Positions 52,454 to 59,955 of a stretch of 64,000 nucleotides of DNA are shown in pieces (positions within the stretch are counted from its first letter, which is position 1; each line of letters starts with the position of its first letter). The notes beneath the pieces were generated by a model. The model searched no databases and was not told the origin of the DNA. It was given only the letters and a program-made list of their open reading frames with translations. Made by a program: the position numbers and the translations under genes. Source of the stretch: Novosphingobium resinovorum (GTDB taxonomy: Bacteria; Pseudomonadota; Alphaproteobacteria; Sphingomonadales; Sphingomonadaceae); assembly GCF_001742225.1 (NCBI RefSeq), contig NZ_CP017076.1:806001-870000 (forward strand), in the 5' to 3' direction.

Positions 52454-53707
52454 TCACGGCACGGCGGGCGCATAGCGGCGCTCCAATTCGCTCTGCCGCG
52501 TGGTGAGGCTGGCGCGCTTGCCTTCGATGATGACAACGGCGGCACCGGTGGAAGGCTCCAGCGGATCCCCGTCCCAGACGACGATGTCGGCCGCGCTGCC
52601 CGGCGCAAGCGTAGTGGCACGGCCGCCCCAGATCGCCGCCGGATTGACAGTGATCGCCCGCAGCGCGTCGATCCGGCTAAGTCCGGCGGCGACTGCAAGC
52701 CCCGCGCCTTCGCGCAGCGCCAGCCCTGCATTATAGCTCAGTTCTACCGCTCCGCCGACCAGTCCGAACGCCACCTTTACTCCTGCGCGGGTCAGGATCG
52801 CGGCATTCTCCTGCCGCGCGCCGATCTGGTCGAAAGTGCTGGGCAGGTTCGCTTCAGGATCCAGCACCACCGGAATATGTGCCTTGGCGAGCAGGTCCGC
52901 TGCGCGCCACGCCTCCGCGCCCCCCACGATCACCACTTTGATTCGATAGTCTCCGGCAAGCCTGACCGCCTGACGCACATCGCTTTCGCGGTGCGTGACT
53001 ATCGCCAGCCGCATGGCACCCTGAAGCACCGGACGAAGCGCCAGCCGATCCTGACGCTTGAGCGCGAATTCGTCGCCAGAGGGCAAAGTGGCGAGCTTCG
53101 CTTCGTCAAGGGCGGCGCGCAACAACCCCCATTGCGCTGCCCGTGAACCGGCCTGCCTATCCCACGCGCCGCCACCGATCACCGCGAACATTGCTGCGCG
53201 TGCCTTGCCGAGAATGTCGGCCCCCGGACGCAGCCGCGCAATCGCGGCCATGCCGGAGAAAGGCGCAATACCCGACGGCCCCGGGAAGCTGAGCGCGCTG
53301 GTGACACCATCCGCGCGCGCCAACCCGACCAGCGTTGAATTGCCGTTGAGCGCATAAGACACGTCGAACGACGGACCTGTCCCGGCATCCTTTGCCGCAG
53401 AATAATCGCGCGTGTCACTTGCGGCGGAGACCTCGACCAAGCCAAGCTGGGTCGCACCATTGATCAGACCGGGCGTTACCGGCTTGCCGCCTGCATCGAT
53501 CACCTGCGCCCCCGCTGGTACACCGCCTGCGACCGTCACCGAGACGATCCTGTCACCATCGATGAGCACCGTCGCGTCATTCAGCGGGGTGTCGCCGGTC
53601 ATCGTCCAGGCCTCCGCATGGACGATGGCGATCTCCTGCGCGGCCACCGGCACGGCCCCCAAAACGGCGAACGGTACGGCGGCCAGCGAAAGAAGGCCCC
53701 GCTTCAT
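52454..53707 (-). CDS. Amidohydrolase-like protein lacking metal ligands (putative pseudoenzyme)
   Basis: 417 residues with a signal peptide (1-22, PVAAQ). The amidohydrolase framework is clear: N-terminal beta domain (TGDTPLNDATVLIDGDRIVSV), barrel, and the C-terminal AGLSRIDALRAITVNPAAIWG, LAPGSAADIVVWDGDPLEP. But the ligands are mostly gone: the usual PGxIDxHxH is PGLINGATQLG, the strand-6 His position reads VIVGGAEAW, and the strand-8 HSD-type Asp position reads FGLVGGA; only THRESD keeps a His. Its partner at 53704, in ATGA overlap, retains all four. The gene is intact and in-frame, so it is kept for a reason, perhaps as the partner subunit of a heteromer. Confidence 0.8.
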   Translation of the reverse strand: MKRGLLSLAAVPFAVLGAVPVAAQEIAIVHAEAWTMTGDTPLNDATVLIDGDRIVSVTVAGGVPAGAQVIDAGGKPVTPGLINGATQLGLVEVSAASDTRDYSAAKDAGTGPSFDVSYALNGNSTLVGLARADGVTSALSFPGPSGIAPFSGMAAIARLRPGADILGKARAAMFAVIGGGAWDRQAGSRAAQWGLLRAALDEAKLATLPSGDEFALKRQDRLALRPVLQGAMRLAIVTHRESDVRQAVRLAGDYRIKVVIVGGAEAWRAADLLAKAHIPVVLDPEANLPSTFDQIGARQENAAILTRAGVKVAFGLVGGAVELSYNAGLALREGAGLAVAAGLSRIDALRAITVNPAAIWGGRATTLAPGSAADIVVWDGDPLEPSTGAAVVIIEGKRASLTTRQSELERRYAPAVP

Positions 53708-55149
53708 GGACGCACCGCCGCGCGGCCGAGTTCGAAATCGGAGTCTGGCTCCTCGGATGGCGCGCTGCGATCGGAGACGACCGCTCCATCCATGAGCACG
53801 AGATCGGCCTTGGTATAGATGCTGAATGGGTTGCCGGACCAAAGCACGACATCGGCATTGAAGCCCGGTGCAAGCGTGCCGATCCGATCGGAGAGACCCA
53901 GCACGCGCGCAGGATTGCTTGTGATCCAGCGTATCATCCGTTCAGGCGGCACCGCGATGCCCATCTGCCTGCCCGCCCCGGCCGCCTTGGCCGCCTCCAT
54001 CGCCAGCCGCTGGCCCGAAGCCGGGGAATCGGAGTGCATCGTCACGCATACCCCCGCCTTGTCGAGCATCGACGCGCTTGCCCGCAGCGAATCCAGCGTC
54101 TCCATCTTGAACCCCCACCAATCACCGAACACCGCCGCGCACACGTCGTTCTCGCGCAGCAGTTCCGGGATCTTGTAAGCCTCGCCTGCGTGATGAAACG
54201 CAACGAGATGAATGTTGAACTCGCGCATGACCGAAAGCATCGTGGCCATGTCGTCGGCGCGGTAGCAATGCATGTTGAGCCTCAGGTCGCCGGCCAGCAC
54301 GCCGGCCAACGCTTCGCGCTTCAGATCCTGGCCCCGCCCTGGTGGCGGCCCGCGTCGCTTGGCGGGCTTGCCGTCGAAATCCCTCCAGTCATGAAGGACC
54401 TTCTGGGCATCCATGAAGGTTTTTCTGACATAGGCGACCACGCCTTGCCGGCTCGTCGGCCCGCGATGGCTTTCCGCCCCCTCGGACTTGGGGTTCTCGC
54501 CGCAGGCCATCTTGAAACCCTGTGGTGCCCCGGGAAACTTCATCGCAGCGACCGTGGTGACGTGGACCGGCTTGACGGTGATCGCGCGGCCGCTGAAAAT
54601 CGGGCTCGAGCCCGGCAGCACCTGGATCGTCGTCACGCCGGCTTGCAGCGCGCGTGAAAAGGCTACGTCCTGCGGGTTGATCGCAGTCTCGATCCAGGTG
54701 TCCGCGACGTTGACGTCGCTGGCCTCGGCAACGTCGCCCGCCTGGCGATCGATGGTGGTGAGGGGCAGTACATAAGTGCCGTCATGGCTGTGTACGTCGA
54801 TAACGCCCGGCGTGACCCAGCGGCCCTGCGCGTCGATCTCCCGCACGCCGCCCGGGTTGGCCAGGCGCTGCCCGACGGCGGCGATCTTGCCGTCCCGTAC
54901 CAGAACATCGCCATCGTCAAGACGGCCGCCTGCACCGTCGAGCACGGTGGCGTGGCGGAACAGCACATCCGAGCGTGGTCCGGGCTTGTAGGTGCTGGGA
55001 AATGGATCGCGCAGCCAGGGATCGATCTCGCCGACTTTGTTGAAAGGCCCGGCCTGTTCATGATGAGCATGGTCTCTGGCCGCGATCGGCGCCGCACAAA
55101 GACTGGCGCTGGCGGCAGCAACAGCCATGATGCGCAATCGACGGATCAT
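53704..55149 (-). CDS. Amidohydrolase family metal hydrolase, exported
   Basis: 481 residues: signal peptide (1-25, PIAARD), then an imidazolonepropionase-like amidohydrolase. Metal ligands visible: HSHDG (HxH, strand 1), NMHCYRADD (His), FHHAGEA (His) and the strand-8 Asp in MHSDSPASG; the C-terminal RMIRWITSNPARVLGLSDRIGTLAPGFNADVVLWSGNPF is a family hallmark. It hydrolyses an amide, cyclic amide or ester bond in the periplasm; the substrate is unknown. ATG 55149 has GAGGAG 6 bases ahead and overlaps the PaiB-like stop codon; its own stop overlaps the next amidohydrolase-like gene, so the three are one operon. Confidence 0.87.
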   Translation of the reverse strand: MIRRLRIMAVAAASASLCAAPIAARDHAHHEQAGPFNKVGEIDPWLRDPFPSTYKPGPRSDVLFRHATVLDGAGGRLDDGDVLVRDGKIAAVGQRLANPGGVREIDAQGRWVTPGVIDVHSHDGTYVLPLTTIDRQAGDVAEASDVNVADTWIETAINPQDVAFSRALQAGVTTIQVLPGSSPIFSGRAITVKPVHVTTVAAMKFPGAPQGFKMACGENPKSEGAESHRGPTSRQGVVAYVRKTFMDAQKVLHDWRDFDGKPAKRRGPPPGRGQDLKREALAGVLAGDLRLNMHCYRADDMATMLSVMREFNIHLVAFHHAGEAYKIPELLRENDVCAAVFGDWWGFKMETLDSLRASASMLDKAGVCVTMHSDSPASGQRLAMEAAKAAGAGRQMGIAVPPERMIRWITSNPARVLGLSDRIGTLAPGFNADVVLWSGNPFSIYTKADLVLMDGAVVSDRSAPSEEPDSDFELGRAAVRP

Positions 55150-55742
55150 ATCCGCTCCTCGTTGAACCGGCGCATCCAGCGGACGAGAACCGGATCGGGA
55201 TGACGAGCGACGATCGAGCGAAGCGTCTCGGGCCTTTCGTCCTGGCCCAGCTTGAATTTGCCTGCAACGCGGGTCACCTGCGCCCTGAAGCCAACGATCG
55301 CTTCGAGCATCCCGGTGTAACGGGGACCGAGCATCGTCCTTCCCCAACCCGTACCATCATCCATCCTCGCGGCGAGCAGATCGAGCGCCTCTTCGGTTCT
55401 GTCAGGCTCGAAGGTCACCTCTGCCTCAATCCGCAGCTGGGCAAAATTCCAAGTCGGCGCCCAGTTGTCGAGACCGGCCTGGGCCGGCGAAACATATCCG
55501 TCCGGCCCATTGAACAGGACCAGCGCACGCGGAGCTGACGAAAGAGCCGCGTAAAGCGGATTGCGCCGAGCCATGTGTCCAACGAGGTGAGTCAGCCTGC
55601 CCTCGGGATCATACTCGCCAAGCAAGGGAAGCAGGCTCGCATGGTCCGCGCCGCCGGCTGCCGCGCACACCCAGGCGAGAGGGAATTCTGCAATCAAATC
55701 GCGAACATCGCCTCCGTCGAAGCGCTCGAAGAGTTCGCTCAC
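55146..55742 (-). CDS. FMN-binding PaiB-like protein
   Basis: About 198 residues, split-barrel flavin-binding fold of the PaiB/negative regulator family: GHMARRNPLYAAL (about 57-69), VLFNGPDGYVSP, the WNFAQLRIEAEV strand and the C-terminal KFKLGQDERPE. PaiB proteins bind FMN or haem and were described as regulators, but some may act as oxidoreductases; either is possible here. The best start is GTG 55742 (MSELFERF) with a G-rich run 5 bases before it; upstream codons lack sense. First gene of the amidohydrolase operon and divergent from a MocR regulator, a family that often governs genes with this flavin-oxidase-like fold. Confidence 0.75.
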   Translation of the reverse strand: MSELFERFDGGDVRDLIAEFPLAWVCAAAGGADHASLLPLLGEYDPEGRLTHLVGHMARRNPLYAALSSAPRALVLFNGPDGYVSPAQAGLDNWAPTWNFAQLRIEAEVTFEPDRTEEALDLLAARMDDGTGWGRTMLGPRYTGMLEAIVGFRAQVTRVAGKFKLGQDERPETLRSIVARHPDPVLVRWMRRFNEERI

Positions 55743-55934
55743 CCCAGCCCCGCTTTCGCCTGCCACATCACGTCCTCCTGGCCTTACGGTATCTGTTTTC
55801 CCTGCGGGCCGGACAGCTGCAAGCACCAAGAGCTAAAATTTCGCTGGGCCAAGGGTATCGGCGATTGTCCTGGAACTGCAACACCCATACGCTGGCCTCG
55901 ATTTTATCTCTTCCTGCACCAGGAGCCGGGTCCA

Positions 55935-57407
55935 ATGCTGCGTCCATGGAAAATGAGCTTGAGCGAGCGGATCGTGCACTCTTCGCGCGGTACGCCCGTC
56001 TACATGCAGATCATCCAGGCACTCATCCGCGACATCGAGAGCGGCAGGCTGGCATCCGGCACATTTCTTCCCAGCAGCCGAGAACTTGCGGACGTGCTGA
56101 ACGTCAATCGCAAGACCGTGGTGCTCGCCTATGAGGACCTGATCGCGCAAGGCTGGCTCGCCTCGGCGGGCACCCGCGGCACCAAGGTGTCGACTTCGCT
56201 GCCCGAACCAACCGGGAAAGCCGCGCGCCCGGACGTCGCCGAGCATATGGACGGCGGCGCCGAGTATCGGTTCGCAAGGCCGCCGATACGCGCTCTGGCG
56301 CTGCCGGGCGGCAAAGGATTGAAGATCGACGAGGGCTCTCCGGATGGCCGACTGTTCCCGCCGGAACTCCTGGTGCGGGCCTATCGGGTCGCGGCCCAGC
56401 GGGCATCGCGGGCCAATCATCTTCAATATAGCGATCCCCGCGGCTCGGAAGGTCTGCGCGAAAGCATTGCAGCGATGCTGAAGAGCCAGCGCGGCCTGCC
56501 GGTCACTGCCCGCAACATCTGCATTACGCGTGGCAGTCAGAACGGGATCTTCCTTGCGGCGCAGGTCCTCATCACGCCGGGCGATGCAGTTCTCGTGGAA
56601 GCCCTGACCTATGAACCGGCCGTCGCCGCCTTCAGGGCATGCGGCGCTCGCATCATCAGCATCGGGCTGGACGAAGGCGGAATAGATGTCGAGGCGGTCG
56701 AGCGGGCCTGCCGCCAGGAACGTGTGCGCGCCGCCTTCGTGACGCCGCACCATCAGTTCCCCACCACCGTCGCCTTGCGCCCGGAACGACGCCTGCGCCT
56801 GCTCGAACTGGCCCGCCAGTTCGGTTTTGCCGTCGTCGAGGATGACTATGACCACGAATTCCACTTCGAATCGCAGCCGCTCCTGCCGATGGCCGGCTAT
56901 GCTCCGAACCGCGTGATCTACGTCGGCTCGCTGTCCAAGCTCCTGCTCCCGGCCCTGCGCATCGGATACATCGCCGCGCCCGAAGAAGTCATCGACGCGA
57001 TCGCTCACCGTGTTTCGCTGGTGGACGGCATGGGTAATATCCTCACGGAAGATGCCGCGACACAGCTCATTGAGAACGGCGAACTGCGCCGTCACAGCCG
57101 CAAGGTGCGCCAGATATATGCAGCGCGCCGCATGAGATTCGCCGCGATGCTGGACGCGACGCTCGGCGGATTGGTCGATTACGCGGTTCCCGATGGCGGC
57201 CTCGCTTTCTGGCTCCGGTTCCGCGATCGCGCCGACCTCGACCGCGTGGAGCGGCGCGGCGCGGAATTCGGCCTGCGCTTCGCCCTGTCAGAATCCTTCA
57301 TGACGAACGAAGACGCTCCGCGCGGGCTGCGCATCGGCTTTGCCAGCTTGACCGAACACGAAGCACGCCAGGCCCTTTCTACGCTCGCCGCCGCAGCCGC
57401 GAGGTAA
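55935..57407 (+). CDS. MocR-type transcriptional regulator (GntR HTH fused to aminotransferase-like domain)
   Basis: 490 residues: winged helix-turn-helix (about 10-80, TPVYMQIIQALIRDIESGRLASGTFLPSSRELADVLNVNRKTVV), a linker, and a fold-type I PLP domain (about 125-485) with EDDYDHEFHF (PLP-ring Asp) and Schiff-base lysine K335 in VGSLSKLLLPALRIGY. Such proteins sense PLP plus an amino compound. ATG 55935 is preceded by AGGAG at 9 bases; longer reading upstream is not protein-like. It is divergent from paiB/amidohydrolases (192-base gap, 55743-55934) and 97 bases ahead of the next catabolic genes, so it may regulate both sides. Confidence 0.9.
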   Translation: MLRPWKMSLSERIVHSSRGTPVYMQIIQALIRDIESGRLASGTFLPSSRELADVLNVNRKTVVLAYEDLIAQGWLASAGTRGTKVSTSLPEPTGKAARPDVAEHMDGGAEYRFARPPIRALALPGGKGLKIDEGSPDGRLFPPELLVRAYRVAAQRASRANHLQYSDPRGSEGLRESIAAMLKSQRGLPVTARNICITRGSQNGIFLAAQVLITPGDAVLVEALTYEPAVAAFRACGARIISIGLDEGGIDVEAVERACRQERVRAAFVTPHHQFPTTVALRPERRLRLLELARQFGFAVVEDDYDHEFHFESQPLLPMAGYAPNRVIYVGSLSKLLLPALRIGYIAAPEEVIDAIAHRVSLVDGMGNILTEDAATQLIENGELRRHSRKVRQIYAARRMRFAAMLDATLGGLVDYAVPDGGLAFWLRFRDRADLDRVERRGAEFGLRFALSESFMTNEDAPRGLRIGFASLTEHEARQALSTLAAAAAR

Positions 57408-57427
57408 GTGGACCAGTCATATTGGCG

Positions 57428-57443
57428 AAACTGGATGTTCTCG
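57428..57443 (+). promoter_or_regulatory. 16-base motif shared with the TonB receptor leader (copy 1)
   Basis: AAACTGGATGTTCTCG lies 62 bases before the secreted-protein gene; a copy with one change is at 59814. Both are preceded, 11-13 bases upstream, by GGACCAG or its complement CTGGTCC. Candidate MocR-binding or promoter element. Confidence 0.35.
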
Positions 57444-57504
57444 CGCAGCCAAAGGCGGGGAACTAATAACCGGAATTCTTTCGCACAAAACGGGGATACC
57501 CTTG

Positions 57505-58005
57505 ATGAAGACCTTGAAGTTCCTGTTGGCAGGCGCCGCGACGGTCCTTGCCTCTGCTGCATTCGCGCAAGGGGCGGCACCCGCTGCATCGGCGTCCGGC
57601 ACCGCGAACGCAGCGGCGCCCTGGCCGGAAGCGTGGTTCGAAATCTTCAAGCTCGCGCCCGGCAAGCAGGAAGAATTCATACGCCGCATCGACCGCGCCG
57701 ACCAGGTCGCTGCCACGGCCGGCCTTCCCCCGATCCAGATCTTCGTCCACGAGGATGGCGCCGACTGGGATGTGCTGCTGTTCAAGCCGGTGACCGGCTT
57801 CAAGCCCACGACCGCACAGGAAGCCGCAATGGCCGCCAAGCGCAAGGAACTGCATATGGAGAGCGGCCCGGCCTATTTCCTCGGTATCCGCGAGACCATC
57901 GCTTCCCATACCGACAGCAAGGCCTACGGCCTGCTCAGCGCGGCGCAGTGGCTCGACAAACTCGACAAGTGGCGGGCCGAAAACCCTCAGCCAGCCCAAA
58001 AGTAA
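57505..58005 (+). CDS. Secreted protein of unknown function
   Basis: 166 residues with a clear signal peptide (1-22, AAFAQ), then an Ala/Pro linker and a compact alpha/beta region (about 38-165: WFEIFKLAPGKQEEFIRRIDRADQVAATAGLPPIQIFVHEDGADWDVLLFKPVT). The pattern strand, EEF-helix, strand HEDGADWDVLLF suggests a ferredoxin-like (dimeric alpha-beta barrel, ABM-type) domain, but I do not recognise the family. ATG 57505 is preferred; TTG 57502 precedes it. It sits between the MocR gene and the YtcJ-like amidohydrolase (22-base gap), so it belongs to that unit and acts in the periplasm. Confidence 0.7.
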   Translation: MKTLKFLLAGAATVLASAAFAQGAAPAASASGTANAAAPWPEAWFEIFKLAPGKQEEFIRRIDRADQVAATAGLPPIQIFVHEDGADWDVLLFKPVTGFKPTTAQEAAMAAKRKELHMESGPAYFLGIRETIASHTDSKAYGLLSAAQWLDKLDKWRAENPQPAQK

Positions 58006-58027
58006 CGATCGCGGGGGAAACGAAGAG

Positions 58028-59689
58028 ATGATCGACAGGCGACGCTTCATCGGGGGCTCCGGCTGCGCGTTGGCCATTGGCGCGCTTCCCACCCTCGCGG
58101 CCGAGGCGGAACTGGACGCGGCCTATGTCAACGCCCGTGTCTGGACCGGCCGCAGCCCCTCGGAACACAGCGATGCGCTCGGCGTGATCGGCACCGATAT
58201 CGTTGCAATCGGCGACGCGGCGGTGCGAGCGCGTAGCGGCAGGCGGACCCGGATGATCGACCTGCAAGGCGCGTTCGTCGTGCCGGGTATGGTCGATTGC
58301 CACACGCATTTCGCCCGCGCCTCGCTGATGCTGTCGCGCCCGTCGCTGCGCGATGCAGACACACCGGCAGAATTCGTCCGACGGATCGGCGCGGCTGCGG
58401 CTGCCTTGCCCAAAGGCCAATGGCTCGAAGGCGGGAACTGGGACGCCGACCGCTGGGGAGGAGAAATGCCGACACGGCAATGGATCGATGCCGTCACCCC
58501 CGACATTCCGGTAGCCGTGATCCGCTACGATCTGCACATGCTGCTGCTCAACTCGCTGGCGCTGAAGCTGGCAGGCATCGATCGCAACACGCCCGACGTG
58601 CCGGGCGGCGTAATCCTGCGGGATGCACGGGGCGAGCCGACGGGCGTGCTCAAGGACGCGGCACGGGACCTTGCCACGCGCGCAATTCCCAGGCCCAGCG
58701 AAGCACAGGTCGAGGCCGCGATCCGCAGAGGCATCACGCTCGGCCTCAGCAAGGGTGTCACCCAGGTACATAACACCGATGTCGATTGGGAGACCCACGA
58801 CGCGCTCCGCCGCATGCGCCCGCGCGGCGAGACCGACATCCGCTTTTATTCCTATACGCCAATCGCCGACTGGGAGCGCGCGGTCGCGCTGGTCAAGGCC
58901 GAGGGGCGCGGCGACGACTGGGTTCGCTGGGGGGCATGCAAGGCAGTCTACGACGGATCGCTCGGTTCACGCACCGCGCTGTTCTACGAACCCTATCTGG
59001 ACGATCCCTCCACGCATGGCATCGCTGTCACCAGGCGGTCCGACTTGCGCGAATGGATCGGCGAAGCCGACAAGGCAGGGCTTCAGGTTTCCGCACATGC
59101 CATTGGCGACGAGGCGAATGACGAAGTGCTCGACGTCATGGCCGAAGTCGCTGACGCCAACGGCATGCGCGACCGTCGTTTCCGGATCGAGCACGCGCAA
59201 TCGCTCAGCAAGGCGGCGATCCCCCGTTTCGCCAAGCAGAACGTGATCGCTTCGGTCCAGCCTTACCACGCGATCGACGACGGCCGGTGGGCGATCCGGC
59301 GCATCGGCGAGGAACGCCTTACCCGAACTTACGCCTTTCATTCGCTCGTCGCCTCGGGCGCGCATGTCTGCCTGGGCTCGGATTGGCCGGTGGCCCCGCT
59401 CGATCCCATCATCGGCATCCAGGCGGCGGTGCTGCGCGAAACGCTCGACGGGAAGAACCCCGGCGGATGGCACCCGGAGCAGAGGATCTCGCTGGCTCAG
59501 GCCCTGGCAGGCTATACCCGCGAGGCAGCCTATGCCGGATTCATGGATAAGCGGATGGGCATCATCGCCCCGGGCCGTCTCGCCGATTTCGTCGTACTCG
59601 ACCGCGACCTGTTCGCCATCGATCCGGAGACGATTGCGCAAACCGGCGTGCTGCGCACCGTCGTCGGCGGAAAACAGCGCTTCGGCTGA
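58028..59689 (+). CDS. Amidohydrolase, YtcJ-like (amidohydrolase 3), Tat-exported
   Basis: 553 residues. Twin-arginine signal MIDRRRFIGGSG (cleavage near LAAEA, residue 26), N-terminal beta domain, then the metal-dependent barrel: VDCHTHF (HxH), the carboxylated-Lys-type region GACKAVYDGSLGSRT, SAHAIGDEAND (His), FRIEHAQ (His) and LGSDWPV (Asp), ending APGRLADFVVLDRDLF. The YtcJ group hydrolyses N-acyl or formamide-type bonds. It is 22 bases after the secreted-protein gene and upstream of a TonB receptor, giving a receptor plus periplasmic hydrolase set parallel to the operon on the other side of the MocR gene. Confidence 0.88.
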   Translation: MIDRRRFIGGSGCALAIGALPTLAAEAELDAAYVNARVWTGRSPSEHSDALGVIGTDIVAIGDAAVRARSGRRTRMIDLQGAFVVPGMVDCHTHFARASLMLSRPSLRDADTPAEFVRRIGAAAAALPKGQWLEGGNWDADRWGGEMPTRQWIDAVTPDIPVAVIRYDLHMLLLNSLALKLAGIDRNTPDVPGGVILRDARGEPTGVLKDAARDLATRAIPRPSEAQVEAAIRRGITLGLSKGVTQVHNTDVDWETHDALRRMRPRGETDIRFYSYTPIADWERAVALVKAEGRGDDWVRWGACKAVYDGSLGSRTALFYEPYLDDPSTHGIAVTRRSDLREWIGEADKAGLQVSAHAIGDEANDEVLDVMAEVADANGMRDRRFRIEHAQSLSKAAIPRFAKQNVIASVQPYHAIDDGRWAIRRIGEERLTRTYAFHSLVASGAHVCLGSDWPVAPLDPIIGIQAAVLRETLDGKNPGGWHPEQRISLAQALAGYTREAAYAGFMDKRMGIIAPGRLADFVVLDRDLFAIDPETIAQTGVLRTVVGGKQRFG

Positions 59690-59813
59690 GCGGCGCTGCC
59701 GCACACCGGCATTTCAGCCCGCCGGGCGATGTTTCCCGAGGTGGGCAGATCACGCATCGACGGCGGGAGTTTTCCGAATGCGGCCAGCATCACCTGGTCC
59801 CCTGCCTCAGGAC

Positions 59814-59829
59814 AAACTGGATGTTTTCG
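59814..59829 (+). promoter_or_regulatory. 16-base motif shared with the secreted-protein leader (copy 2)
   Basis: AAACTGGATGTTTTCG, one change from the copy at 57428-57443; CTGGTCC lies 13 bases upstream. It stands 126 bases before the TonB receptor start. The rest of 59690-59955 shows no gene. Confidence 0.35.
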
Positions 59830-59955
59830 GCTCCAGGCCGCAGTCAGATGGAATGCTGGACCGTGCGGCTCGGCGCGGGCGCAGGAAGGAACCTTTGCAG
59901 CGGACGGGAAAATCCGTCGCGGCAGATCGAGTCAACTCATTTTGGGGTACGAACG

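Noticed and set aside
55575..55934. N-terminal extension of the MocR regulator
   Set aside because: It overlaps the divergent paiB-like gene in antisense and has no domain character; AGGAG before ATG 55935 gives the right start.
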